This document shows positions 17,264 through 28,080 of a stretch of 64,000 bases of DNA, piece after piece. The DNA is from Hyphomicrobiales bacterium (GTDB lineage: Bacteria; Pseudomonadota; Alphaproteobacteria; Rhizobiales; Beijerinckiaceae). The position numbers and the translations under genes were made by a program. The notes under the pieces are model-generated. The model was given only the letters and a program-made list of their open reading frames with translations, did not search any database and was not told where the DNA came from. The DNA lies in NCBI GenBank assembly GCA_027487245.1, contig JAIYDY010000032.1:1-64000 (forward strand), in the 5' to 3' direction. Numbering within the stretch: the stretch's first letter is position 1; the number at the start of each line of letters is the position of its first letter.

Positions 17264-18355
17264 TCAAACCGATTTTCCCGGCACCGGGAAGTCACGTTGC
17301 GTTGAACTGGGAGTCGGACGGTCACCCTCGGCTTCTGGGTCGACGGGAACTGATGGCGCAGCCTTCTGCGCAGCCAGTGCCAGCGCCACCATCTTGGGCC
17401 GCCAGCGCCGGTGCATCCAGAGCCATTGGCCGGGATGCTCGCGCACCCAGCCTTCGACGACCGCATTCATCGCCCGAACAGCCCCTTCGACATCGATGTC
17501 GCCTGCGGCATCGCGCGGCAGATCAAGCGCCGGCGTCAGCTCGAGCCGGAACCGGTGGCCGGGCAGGCGTATCACGCGGACACCATGCACCGGGCATTCG
17601 AAGCGGCGCGCGAACTTCGCCATCACCGGGTTCGCCATGGCCTGCCGACCGAGGAAGTCGATGACCACACCGCGGGTGAAATGCTGGTCGATCAACATGC
17701 CGAGATGGCCGCCATTCTCCAGCACGCCGTGCATGGAGAAGGCAGAGCCGCGCATGGATGCTGCAAGGCCTCCCATGGTTCCGGAACGGATTTCGTGGAT
17801 CACCGCAGCGACGGCAGGGTCATTCGGTGGCCGAAACACCGCCGTGGCCTCCAGCCCGTATCGCTGGGCGCAGATTGCCGGCAGTTCCCAGTTGGCCAGA
17901 TGGGCCGAAAAGATGATGCCCGGCTTGCCATCATCGCGCAGGGCTTCGAAGTGTTCGATGCCGGCCACCTCGACACGCCCGCCGGGATCCGGATTGTCGG
18001 CATCATAGTCGAACAGCGTCGCCAGATGGGCATATTCGCCCGCAGTGCGGCCAAGGCTGTCCCAGGCCTCGTCAAGGATGACAGCCCGCTCGGCATCGCT
18101 CTTGTCGGGAAAGGCAGCCCTGAGGTTGTCGCGCGCGATCCGTTGCTGCGGCGTCAGCGGTCCGAGCTTGCGCAACAGCCAGCCGCCCGTCGCGCTGGCC
18201 CGTGCCGGCACAAGCGCACGCGACAGCGCGAACACGGCCCGCACCGTCCAGACCATCAGGAATGCGGCCACCTGTGAGGCGGCCCTTCGAATGCGAGGAA
18301 GCACGGGATGACAGCCCTGAAAAATCCGGCGAGGCTTGCGCCCACCCGCGCACAT
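17264..18355 (-). CDS. lpxXL: Lipid A very-long-chain acyltransferase LpxXL (LpxL/HtrB superfamily)
   Basis: A 363-residue inner-membrane acyltransferase. The catalytic HxxxxE motif is SAHLANWE near residue 157; a single membrane anchor lies near residues 25-45. Superfamily members acylate Kdo2-lipid IVA. Position at the end of the acpXL operon identifies it with the Rhizobium enzyme that transfers 27-hydroxyoctacosanoate from AcpXL to lipid A. The ATG at 18355 is used; a TTG eight codons earlier is possible, and homologues suggest a start further inside. The gene is 85 bases from the MDR gene upstream. Confidence 0.85.
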   Translation of the reverse strand: MCAGGRKPRRIFQGCHPVLPRIRRAASQVAAFLMVWTVRAVFALSRALVPARASATGGWLLRKLGPLTPQQRIARDNLRAAFPDKSDAERAVILDEAWDSLGRTAGEYAHLATLFDYDADNPDPGGRVEVAGIEHFEALRDDGKPGIIFSAHLANWELPAICAQRYGLEATAVFRPPNDPAVAAVIHEIRSGTMGGLAASMRGSAFSMHGVLENGGHLGMLIDQHFTRGVVIDFLGRQAMANPVMAKFARRFECPVHGVRVIRLPGHRFRLELTPALDLPRDAAGDIDVEGAVRAMNAVVEGWVREHPGQWLWMHRRWRPKMVALALAAQKAAPSVPVDPEAEGDRPTPSSTQRDFPVPGKSV

Positions 18356-18440
18356 GACGGCGGGCGCGGCCAACGTCAACTGTTTTGCTGACCAGGGCCC
18401 TGCCCGCTGCGGCGCGCCACCGGCATCCCGGATGCAGCAC

Positions 18441-19463
18441 TCACAGCCTGATGATGACCTTGCCGAACACCTGCCGGCCTTCGAGCCGGGCCAGACCCTT
18501 CTCGAGATCGGGCAGTTCGAACACCGAATCGATCACCGGCGTCAGGCCTGCCGCCATCTTGTCAAGAGAATCGGCAATGTTCTTCATGGAACAGCCGAAT
18601 GAACCGAAGATGCGGTACTGCTGCTGGAACAGCTGCATCAGGTTCATCGTCGTGGTGGCGCCCGATGTCGCGCCGCAGGTGACCAGCCTGCCGCCGCGCT
18701 TGAGGCAGAGCAGCGAGCCGTTCCAGGTGTCTGCGCCGACATGCTCGAACACGACATCGACCCCCTTGCGGCGGGTCAGGCGGCGCACTTCGCCTTCGAA
18801 GCGTTCGGTCTTGTAGTTGATGACATGATCGGCCCCGAGTTCCAGCGCCTTGGCCGCCTTCGCATCATCGCCGACGGTGGTGTAGACGGTGCAGCCGATC
18901 GCCTTGGCCATCTTGATCGCGGCAGTGCCGATGCCCGAGCCGGCGGCATGGACCAGGATGCTCTCGCCCGGCTCCAGCTTGGCATTGTCGAACAGCATGT
19001 GCTGCACGGTGCCGAACCCGATGGGCGCGCAGGCCGCATGCTCGAAGGAGACCGAATCCGGAACCGGCACCATCAGACGTTCGGCGCGGTTGATCAACTC
19101 GCGGCCAAAGCCGTCGATGTGAAAGCCCATGATGCCGGCGACATTCTCGCACAGGTTGTCGCGCCCCTCGCGGCAGGCCTTGCAGGTGCCGCAGGTGTCG
19201 GCTCCGTACATCGTCACCTTCTGGCCGATGCGGAAGCGGCTGACTCCCTCCCCCAGCGCCACGACCTCGCCGGCAGCCTCTACACCGGCAGCCTGCGGCA
19301 TCTTGCGCTTGGCGAAGGCCATGCCGCGGAAGCCCCAGACATCGAGGTAGTTGAGGCCGAGCGCCCTGATGCGCACCTGAACCTCGCCCGGCGGCGGCGG
19401 CGGCGGTGGTGCGATCTCCTCAAGCCTGAGATCGCGGTCACCGTGAAGCATCAATGCGCGCAT
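18441..19463 (-). CDS. Zinc-containing MDR family reductase of the VLCFA-lipid A operon
   Basis: A 340-residue medium-chain dehydrogenase/reductase. It has a GroES-like N-terminal half with an unbroken run of Pro at 19-25, a structural zinc set in CGTCKACREGRDNLC (about residues 91-105), and a nucleotide-binding AAGSGIGTAAIKMAK motif near 170. The catalytic zinc Cys of classical alcohol dehydrogenases is replaced (GLNYLDVWG), so a quinone/enoyl reductase type of chemistry is likely. In Rhizobium this position is the operon's alcohol dehydrogenase gene. I infer that it may be the enoyl reductase for the long acyl chain. Confidence 0.8.
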   Translation of the reverse strand: MRALMLHGDRDLRLEEIAPPPPPPPGEVQVRIRALGLNYLDVWGFRGMAFAKRKMPQAAGVEAAGEVVALGEGVSRFRIGQKVTMYGADTCGTCKACREGRDNLCENVAGIMGFHIDGFGRELINRAERLMVPVPDSVSFEHAACAPIGFGTVQHMLFDNAKLEPGESILVHAAGSGIGTAAIKMAKAIGCTVYTTVGDDAKAAKALELGADHVINYKTERFEGEVRRLTRRKGVDVVFEHVGADTWNGSLLCLKRGGRLVTCGATSGATTTMNLMQLFQQQYRIFGSFGCSMKNIADSLDKMAAGLTPVIDSVFELPDLEKGLARLEGRQVFGKVIIRL

Positions 19464-19512
19464 GGGTTCCAGTCCTTCGGGGATTCTTGAACGATGACGG
19501 CAATCAGCGCGT

Positions 19513-20262
19513 TCAGCGCTGCAGGCCCATCGAAGCCATCAGGCCGCCATCGATCGGGATGGTCGCGCCGGTGATGTATGCTGCCTGCGGGCTCATCAGG
19601 AAAGCCACCAAGGCACCGATATCGTCCGGCGTGGCAAAACGGCCGGCCGGAATCTGCTTTTCCATCTTTTCGCGATAGGCGGCATACGGACCCATCATGT
19701 CGGTGTCGACAAAGCCGGGCGCGATCGTGTTGGCGGTGACCCCGCGCCGGGCTGTTTCCAGCGACAAGGTGCGCATGTAGGCCTCGAGCGCGGCCTTGGA
19801 CGCAGCATAGGCGGCATTGCCCTGGTTGGCGCGCGTGGCGGTGACCGAGCCTATGGCAATCACGCGGCCATTCCTGCGCGCGATCATCGGCCGCACCAGC
19901 GCGTTGACGATCTGGGTGAAGGACCAGAAATTCACCTGCATGGCAGCTTCGGCCTTGTCCTGCGCCAGCATCATCGACAGCGCGTCGTAGGACTGCCCGG
20001 CATTGTGGACGAGGCCTGAGATCTCGCCCAGAGCCTCCGCATCCTGGCAGAAAGCTGCAATGGCGGCCTTGTCGGACAGATCGAGCGCAACCGCCCTGAC
20101 CTCGGCACCGGCCCGCACGGCTGCCAACTCTGTCGCCAGTTCGGCAGCCTGTGGCCCCGACGAGCGGTAGGTGAACACCACATCATGGCCTGCCAGCACC
20201 AGCGCGCGGACCACGCCCGCGCCGATGCCCTTTGCCCCGCCTGTGACCAGAACCCGGCTCAT
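19513..20262 (-). CDS. FabG-like SDR (3-oxoacyl-ACP reductase type) in the VLCFA operon
   Basis: A 249-residue classical short-chain dehydrogenase. It has TGGAKGIG at residues 7-14, HNAGQSYD, and the Ser-Tyr-Lys catalytic set in GSVTATRAN and YAASKAAL. The C-terminal IPIDGG segment is typical of FabG. Five bases separate it from the upstream ketosynthase gene, so it is translated from the same transcript. The published Rhizobium operon is usually drawn with six genes, from acpXL to lpxXL, without this one. The inferred job is the ketoreduction step on AcpXL-bound chains. Confidence 0.82.
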   Translation of the reverse strand: MSRVLVTGGAKGIGAGVVRALVLAGHDVVFTYRSSGPQAAELATELAAVRAGAEVRAVALDLSDKAAIAAFCQDAEALGEISGLVHNAGQSYDALSMMLAQDKAEAAMQVNFWSFTQIVNALVRPMIARRNGRVIAIGSVTATRANQGNAAYAASKAALEAYMRTLSLETARRGVTANTIAPGFVDTDMMGPYAAYREKMEKQIPAGRFATPDDIGALVAFLMSPQAAYITGATIPIDGGLMASMGLQR

Positions 20263-20267
20263 CGCAA

Positions 20268-21545
20268 TCAGACCGGTGCGTCGCCGAAGACAAGGCAGGT
20301 GTTCTGCCCGCCAAAGCCGAAGGAGTTGGAGATCACCCGCCGCACCCGGGCATCGCGCGCCACATTCGGCACGACATCGAGCGGGATGTTCGGGTCCGGC
20401 TCACGATAGTTGATTGTCGGTGGAATACGGCCGCTGGCGATGGTCAGGAGGGAAAACACGGCTTCGACCGCGCCGGCCGCCGTCAGCGTGTGTCCGACCA
20501 TGGACTTGTTCGACGAAATCGGCAGCGACGTCATGCGCGGGCCAAACACCGCCGTGCAGCTCATCGCTTCCATCTTGTCGTTCTCCGGCGTCGAGGTGCC
20601 GTGCGCATTCACATAGTCGATATGGTCGGGTTCGAGGCCGGCATCGGCCAGCGCTTCCTGCATCGCCACGATGGCAGGCCGGCCGTCCGGCGACGAGCGC
20701 GTGCGGTGGAACCCATCGCCCTTCTCGCCGCAACCCAGCACGAAGCCGAGGATCTCGGCGCCGCGCGCCCGTGCGCTGGCATAGCTTTCCAGCACCAGCG
20801 CAGCGCCGCCCTCGCCCATCACGAAGCCGTCGCGGTTCTTCGAGAACGGCTTGGAGGCTTCCTCCGGCGGATCATTGTGGGTCGAAAGCGCCGACAGCAG
20901 CGAGAACCGGATCAGCGCTTCGGCATGCACCGAGCCATCCGTGCCGATGCACAGCGCAGCATCGGTCTCGCCGCGCCTGATCGCCTCGACGCCCATCTGG
21001 ATCGCGGTCGCGCCGGACGAGCAGGCGGTCGACAGCGAGATCGGCGAGCCCCTGGTGCCGAAATGGTCGGCAATCCGGTCCGCGACCGTGCCGAACAGGA
21101 ACATCTCGTGATAGGCGCGGTGCGTGTGCGCTGCTGCGGCTGCAAGCAGGGTGTCATAGCTGACGGCCTCATCGCCGCCGCCGGCAAGGACCTGCTTCTG
21201 CGGCCATTCCAGTTCGACCGGCGGCACCGCCATGAACAGCTGGCCTGGGAAGTCGCCCTTTCCCCCGAGGCCGGCCTGGCCAACCGCTTCATCGGCAGCC
21301 AGCATGGCCAGCTTTTCGGACAGTTCCGGAGCGGCAAACGGCTGCCCGAACAGGTCATCGACCGTTCCGGCAATGCTGGTCCTCAGGCCCTCGACCGGAA
21401 ACCGTGTGATTCGGTGGATGCCGGACTGGCCTGCAGTCAGGCGGGCCCAGTTGTCGGCCTTGCCCCGCCCGAGCGAGGTGACAAGGCCCATCCCGGTGAC
21501 GGCCACCAGCGGCCTGCCATGGGCATCGCGAACGTCCGTCATCAT
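20268..21545 (-). CDS. fabF1XL: Beta-ketoacyl-ACP synthase, catalytic (FabF1XL type)
   Basis: A 425-residue FabF-type ketosynthase with a full Cys-His-His triad: C175 in STACSSG, H315 in NAHGTSTP and H352 in NKSMVGHT, with the conserved Lys at 347. It would condense malonyl-ACP with long acyl chains. It carries an insertion around residues 100-150 compared with E. coli FabF, perhaps a lid for very long substrates. It lies 13 bases after the degenerate ketosynthase gene, so the two are coexpressed and probably form a heterodimer. Confidence 0.9.
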   Translation of the reverse strand: MMTDVRDAHGRPLVAVTGMGLVTSLGRGKADNWARLTAGQSGIHRITRFPVEGLRTSIAGTVDDLFGQPFAAPELSEKLAMLAADEAVGQAGLGGKGDFPGQLFMAVPPVELEWPQKQVLAGGGDEAVSYDTLLAAAAAHTHRAYHEMFLFGTVADRIADHFGTRGSPISLSTACSSGATAIQMGVEAIRRGETDAALCIGTDGSVHAEALIRFSLLSALSTHNDPPEEASKPFSKNRDGFVMGEGGAALVLESYASARARGAEILGFVLGCGEKGDGFHRTRSSPDGRPAIVAMQEALADAGLEPDHIDYVNAHGTSTPENDKMEAMSCTAVFGPRMTSLPISSNKSMVGHTLTAAGAVEAVFSLLTIASGRIPPTINYREPDPNIPLDVVPNVARDARVRRVISNSFGFGGQNTCLVFGDAPV

Positions 21546-21558
21546 CGCGTTCCCTCCC

Positions 21559-22689
21559 TCACGCCGCGCTCAGGCTGGCAACGCCTTCGCCGCGGTGATG
21601 ACCGACACCGGTCACCAGCGCCGAAGCCGCCTCGCCTTCCGAGAGCAGCGCGGCAGCCAGCGCCACCGCGGCTGGAAATGCCGCCTCGATGGCATGCCCG
21701 ACCAGATCGCCGACCGCGACCGGGGTACGTCCGCCAGCAACCGCCGCAAGCGCTGCCTGTTCTTCGGTGGCTGGTCCGGCCAGCCCGGGCGCAGCGGACA
21801 CAACGAGGCTGGCAGGCTCCACATGGTGGCCGGAGAACTGCTTCACCAACGAGCGCGTGATCGCGCCATCCTCGCGCCGGACCCTGTCGGCACTGACGGC
21901 ATCGAGCCGGGCCAGAACCCTCGCCCCGCGCGCTGCCGCGCTGGTGGCCGATTCCAGCACCAGAAAGGCCCCGACGCTGCCGGTGACCATGCCGTCTTGG
22001 CCCGGCGTGCGGCTGAAGGTCGGAACCGGCGCCCCCTTCAACAGGGCACCACCCAGCTCGAACAGCAGCAGCATGTCTCGGCGCTCGGCATTGTAGGATC
22101 CTCCGACCAAGATAATCTCGGCCTGACCTGCGGCGATCCGCGCATGGGCGACCCGGACGGCATCGACGCCGGCCTGCTCTTCGCCCATGAACGTGCGCGA
22201 AGGGCCGGTGACGCCGTGAACGATCGAGATGTTGCCGGCCAGCAGGTTGGACAATTGTGCGAGGAACAGCGTCGGCCTGAGATCGCCCAGCAGCCGCTCG
22301 TTGAGGAACACGCCCGGATTGGCCGCTGTCTTCAGGCCCGTGAGAATCTGGCCATCAACGGCATGATCGCGCTCGCCACCACCGGCAGCGACGATGACAT
22401 GCAACCGGTCCTTGGCTTCGGCATCGCCCTTGATGCCGGCACTGTCGAGCGCAAGCCCGGCGGCATAGACACCGATGCGCTGCCAGGGTTCCATCTGGCG
22501 CTGATCTGATTTCTTCGGGATCTGCCGGTCAAGCTCGACCATGCCGAGCGGATGCACCGGATAGGGCGCAAAGCTTTCGCGATCGATCACGGCATCACGC
22601 TTGCCGCGCGCCGCCTCGACATGGGGCGCGATGCCTTCGCCAAGGCCCGACAGCAGACCGATCCCTGTGATGACCACGGCTTCGGTCAT
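21559..22689 (-). CDS. fabF2XL: Degenerate ketosynthase-fold protein (FabF2XL type), chain-length-factor-like
   Basis: A 376-residue thiolase-fold protein aligned with FabF over its length (VITGIGLLSGLG at the start, LVGHAIEAAFPA near the end). The active-site Cys is missing: the TACxSG block reads TFMGEEQAG, placing a Glu (about residue 171) at the Cys position. The first catalytic His block (NAHGT) is also lost; the second His survives in DLVGHA. Such proteins act as non-catalytic partners, like the chain-length factors of type II polyketide synthases. Its ATG overlaps the fabZXL stop (ATGA), and the catalytic ketosynthase follows 13 bases later. Confidence 0.82.
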   Translation of the reverse strand: MTEAVVITGIGLLSGLGEGIAPHVEAARGKRDAVIDRESFAPYPVHPLGMVELDRQIPKKSDQRQMEPWQRIGVYAAGLALDSAGIKGDAEAKDRLHVIVAAGGGERDHAVDGQILTGLKTAANPGVFLNERLLGDLRPTLFLAQLSNLLAGNISIVHGVTGPSRTFMGEEQAGVDAVRVAHARIAAGQAEIILVGGSYNAERRDMLLLFELGGALLKGAPVPTFSRTPGQDGMVTGSVGAFLVLESATSAAARGARVLARLDAVSADRVRREDGAITRSLVKQFSGHHVEPASLVVSAAPGLAGPATEEQAALAAVAGGRTPVAVGDLVGHAIEAAFPAAVALAAALLSEGEAASALVTGVGHHRGEGVASLSAA

Positions 22690-23153
22690 GATGTCACTGC
22701 CTCGGGCACAAGGCCGATGGCGGCTGTGCGCTGCCGCATCAACGCGCCCAGTTCGGCGGGAAACGGCATCAGCCTGAACCTGAGTTCGGCATCGCAGACC
22801 GGCTTGCCATCGGCGGTGATGCTGGCCTTGGTGGCGGCATAGCCGGAGCCTTCGACGGTGAGCGCAGCCTCGATGACCAGCACCGCACCGGGCTCGACGA
22901 AGGTGCGGAACCGCGCCTTGTCCACGGCCATCAAAAAGGGCATCTGGCTCAGCCGGTTGAGGCCAAGCACGAGGTAACCTGACGCCTGCGCCATCGTCTC
23001 GGTCAGGAGAACGCCCGGCACCAGCGGATGGCCCGGGAAATGGCCCTCGAAGACCGGGCTCGCGTCCGGCACCGTCGCGCGGCAGACGATGCGCTGCTGC
23101 GCGGCGTCGAACAGCGTGACCGTGTCGATCATCTCGAAATATTCAAGGCGCAT
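22686..23153 (-). CDS. fabZXL: 3-hydroxyacyl-ACP dehydratase FabZXL
   Basis: A 155-residue hot-dog fold dehydratase. The catalytic His lies in EGHFPGHPLVPGVLL and the Glu in LLTETMAQASG, the FabZ pattern. It would dehydrate 3-hydroxyacyl-AcpXL in the long-chain cycle. The start at 23153 is set by homology; the ribosome site is weak. It is followed by the ketosynthase-like gene with a four-base ATGA overlap and preceded by acpXL with a 172-base gap. That gap may hold an internal promoter or allow differential expression of the carrier protein. Confidence 0.9.
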   Translation of the reverse strand: MRLEYFEMIDTVTLFDAAQQRIVCRATVPDASPVFEGHFPGHPLVPGVLLTETMAQASGYLVLGLNRLSQMPFLMAVDKARFRTFVEPGAVLVIEAALTVEGSGYAATKASITADGKPVCDAELRFRLMPFPAELGALMRQRTAAIGLVPEAVTS

Positions 23154-23325
23154 GGACTGGATGGCTCGCAGATCGGCCGGGGCCGGGAAACAGGCTGGAC
23201 GCCCCTGCGCGCAGCGTTGCGGCAGAAGGGCCGGATCGTTTAGCCCGGAACCATGTCGGTTGTCACGTGCCGCGCTCCAGACACTTCGGAGCGGCCAGGA
23301 AGAAAGGGGGCGGGCGCAATGGCCC

Positions 23326-23607
23326 TCAGGCAGTCTTTGCCGCCACCAGTCCGTCGATGCGGGCACAGAGGTTCTCGAGCACGAAGTACTGCTCGGCCGG
23401 TGCCTTGCCCTCGTTCACTTCCTGGGTCCACTGCTCCAGCGGCAGCTTGATGCCGAAGGCCTTGTCGACGGCAAAGGCGATGTCGAGAAAGGCAAGCGAA
23501 TCGATGCCGAGATCGTCGATGGCGTGGCTCGCCGGTGTGATCTTCTCGCGCGGGATGTCACAGGTTTCGGAAATGATGCCGGCAACCGTCTCGAAAGTGG
23601 ATGACAT
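23326..23607 (-). CDS. acpXL: Acyl carrier protein AcpXL for very-long-chain fatty acids
   Basis: A 93-residue special acyl carrier protein. The phosphopantetheine site is S37 in [12 protein letters not shown]. Length and sequence differ from housekeeping AcpP: it has a longer loop ([19 protein letters not shown]) before the last helix, the hallmark of AcpXL. It carries the C26-C30 hydroxy fatty acid that is placed on lipid A in Rhizobiales. It heads the operon; GGGAGAA precedes the ATG. A TTGACC (23675-23680, minus strand) is a possible -35 element, without a clear -10. Confidence 0.93.
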   Translation of the reverse strand: MSSTFETVAGIISETCDIPREKITPASHAIDDLGIDSLAFLDIAFAVDKAFGIKLPLEQWTQEVNEGKAPAEQYFVLENLCARIDGLVAAKTA

Positions 23608-23706
23608 GGGGCGGGTTCTCCCGTCTTTCAGTGGTTCGGAACAACCCGATCGGTGCACATCAGGCGCACACCTCGGTCAAGCCCCGGTGATAAGTTGGCT
23701 GTCTCC

Positions 23707-24045
23707 CTACACGACGAAGGGGGTGTGGGGGAAGAGGGGGAGTTGTGACATCGGTTGTTCGGCCCGGTTGCCACCGCTGACCCGGCCGCTCGCCGCTTCC
23801 CATGCGGCATCCGTCCCGCGATAGGAAATGACCGTCTGCCCGCCCAGAGCGTAGGCCTGCGCGAAGAAGGAGGCAACTTGCGAGCCTACTGGAAGGTCAA
23901 TGTCTCTTTGAATGGTCGCAAGTCCAATTGCATTGCCTGTCAATCCTGTGTTCGGGTCGCCAATTCCTGCATTGTAACCGCGATTGTACGCATCCATCGC
24001 CAGTATCGCGCGGAACAGATCAGGGTTGGATGATGAGATGCCCAT
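23707..24045 (-). pseudogene. Truncated N-terminal fragment of a lipase-like protein
   Basis: A 112-residue frame opening with MGISSSNPDLFRAILAMDAY and containing FFAQAYALGGQTVISYRGTD. From memory this is the N-terminus of large secreted lipase or calcium-binding proteins of Rhizobiales, in which several hundred further residues with the GxSxG nucleophile elbow follow. Here the frame leaves the homology after RGTDAAWEAASG and stops within about 30 residues, beside the acpXL promoter region. It lies two bases after the 245-residue gene. I infer a gene that lost its 3' part by deletion; a short functional protein cannot be ruled out. Confidence 0.5.
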
Positions 24046-24047
24046 TG

Positions 24048-24785
24048 TCAGTTCCTAACGAATGCAAATTCAGCATCGATAGATGCGCCAGTATTCAAGC
24101 CAGCTGCTCTAAGTGCCCGGGCGGCGGGACGATCAAGTGCTTTCCACCAAGGCATCTTCCCCTCGATCCCCCTCGTCACGGGGGTTCCCGACAGCCCCAC
24201 GCGGTTGAACGGCCAGACGCCTGCGGGGACCATCTCCAGCGTGACGCGGGCGAGGCGGAAGCCGGGGCCGAAGGCTGAGGCAAAGCCGGCGTCGGTTGGC
24301 GCAACCACCCTTGCGCTGGCAGGGTCCGCGAGGTTGGCAAAGGTGACGAGTGTGGGGATGAGGTCCGGGCGCAGCTGCCGGTTGCTGCCTGCAGGCAGCG
24401 CAGCCGCCATCTCGTGAAAATTCTGGCCGCGCCCCACGCCTGACGATCTCAGCCCGAAGGCGCTGACCGGCAGCATCATGACGCCGTCCACCCCCTCGCC
24501 GCGGGGGCCATGCGCAAGCAGGCCAATCAAATGGCGTCCTTGACCGAGATCGACAAAGATGGCGTCCCCATGCAGGCTGGGAAAGCGGCCGCCCGTCGCT
24601 CCAAGAAGGCTCGGCTGGTAGACCGTGGACGTCTCAGAAACCGACGCGCCGCTGATCACGCCTTGGGGCGATTCGACGGCAATCGTGATCCGGAACCGGT
24701 ATGAAATAGGGCTGACAAACCAGACGCATCCCGCCATCACTGCAAGGACGAGGACCGAAAGGACTATCCAATCTCGCGAGGTCAC
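24048..24785 (-). CDS. Hypothetical membrane-anchored protein
   Basis: A 245-residue protein starting at GTG, with one N-terminal membrane segment (about residues 6-26) and a periplasmic beta-rich domain. No family is recognised. It overlaps the preceding small gene by four bases (GTGA) and is followed after two bases by the lipase-like fragment. The tight packing suggests a three-gene operon whose last member was once a full lipase-like gene, so an accessory role in its export or folding is possible but unproven. Confidence 0.62.
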   Translation of the reverse strand: MTSRDWIVLSVLVLAVMAGCVWFVSPISYRFRITIAVESPQGVISGASVSETSTVYQPSLLGATGGRFPSLHGDAIFVDLGQGRHLIGLLAHGPRGEGVDGVMMLPVSAFGLRSSGVGRGQNFHEMAAALPAGSNRQLRPDLIPTLVTFANLADPASARVVAPTDAGFASAFGPGFRLARVTLEMVPAGVWPFNRVGLSGTPVTRGIEGKMPWWKALDRPAARALRAAGLNTGASIDAEFAFVRN

Positions 24786-24964
24786 GCTGCACCCGCTTCA
24801 TCGGCCTTGCGCATCTCATTCAAGATCGCCGGCTCGACCTGCGCCGCCGCCACCGGATGCACTGACAGCTCGCCCGATGGCAGCACCTGCCGAAGCTTGG
24901 CCAGCACCAGCGAGGCGAGGTGCTTCGTCGGCGCGATCACGTCGAGCAGATGGGGGCGGTTCAT
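24782..24964 (-). CDS. Small hypothetical protein (60 residues)
   Basis: A 60-residue frame (MNRPHLLDVIAPTKH at the start) with no recognised domain and no signal peptide. ATG at 24964 has GGAG six bases upstream. An in-frame ATG at 25000 lies inside the acnA terminator hairpin, which argues for the shorter form. Its stop overlaps the GTG of the next gene, supporting translation. It is the first gene of the hypothetical operon. Confidence 0.5.
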   Translation of the reverse strand: MNRPHLLDVIAPTKHLASLVLAKLRQVLPSGELSVHPVAAAQVEPAILNEMRKADEAGAA

Positions 24965-24979
24965 GCGCGACGCTCCGGA

Positions 24980-25015
24980 AACACAAAACCCCGCCAGCAT
25001 CGCCGACGGGGTTTG
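24980..25015 (-). terminator. Intrinsic terminator of acnA
   Basis: Arms AAACCCCG (24986-24993) and CGGGGTTT (25007-25014) form the stem; read on the minus strand the stem runs into TTTTGTGTTT. It lies about 40 bases after the acnA stop and separates acnA from the small hypothetical operon. Confidence 0.8.
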
Positions 25016-25055
25016 CGAAAGCGTGAATCTGACCGCCAGAAGCCAGCGGCAGGCC

Positions 25056-27782
<2,727 letters not shown>

Positions 27783-28080
27783 GGGATAGCATCCTTTGGG
27801 CAAACAGGTCACAGGGCGGTCCGGCCGTTGCCGCACCGATGCTGAAGGCCTCCACGCGCGGACCTTGCGGACCAGCGCCCAGAGCAACGGATGTTGCGCG
27901 CCGCCCCGGGGGTGCCCGGGCGCCCGCGCCGGATCAAGCGCGCGGCACAGCCGTACCAGTCCTTAGAAGGATTCTGGCCAAAATGCTACCGCATCGAAAG
28001 ACGTAAACTGCTCCTGTGCGCCGCACCGAAGCACGAACAGCCTTGACGCGGCCGGTCCTCCTTGCCTCAGATGCCGGCAC
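27783..28080. promoter_or_regulatory. Divergent acnA/ccmA intergenic region
   Basis: This 298-base gap must carry promoters for both directions. A TTGACG at 28043-28048 could serve ccmA as a -35 element, but the matching -10 is poor and the ccmA ATG follows within 35 bases. A GC palindrome GCCCGGGC lies at 27914-27921. No clear acnA promoter and no small gene were found. Confidence 0.4.
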
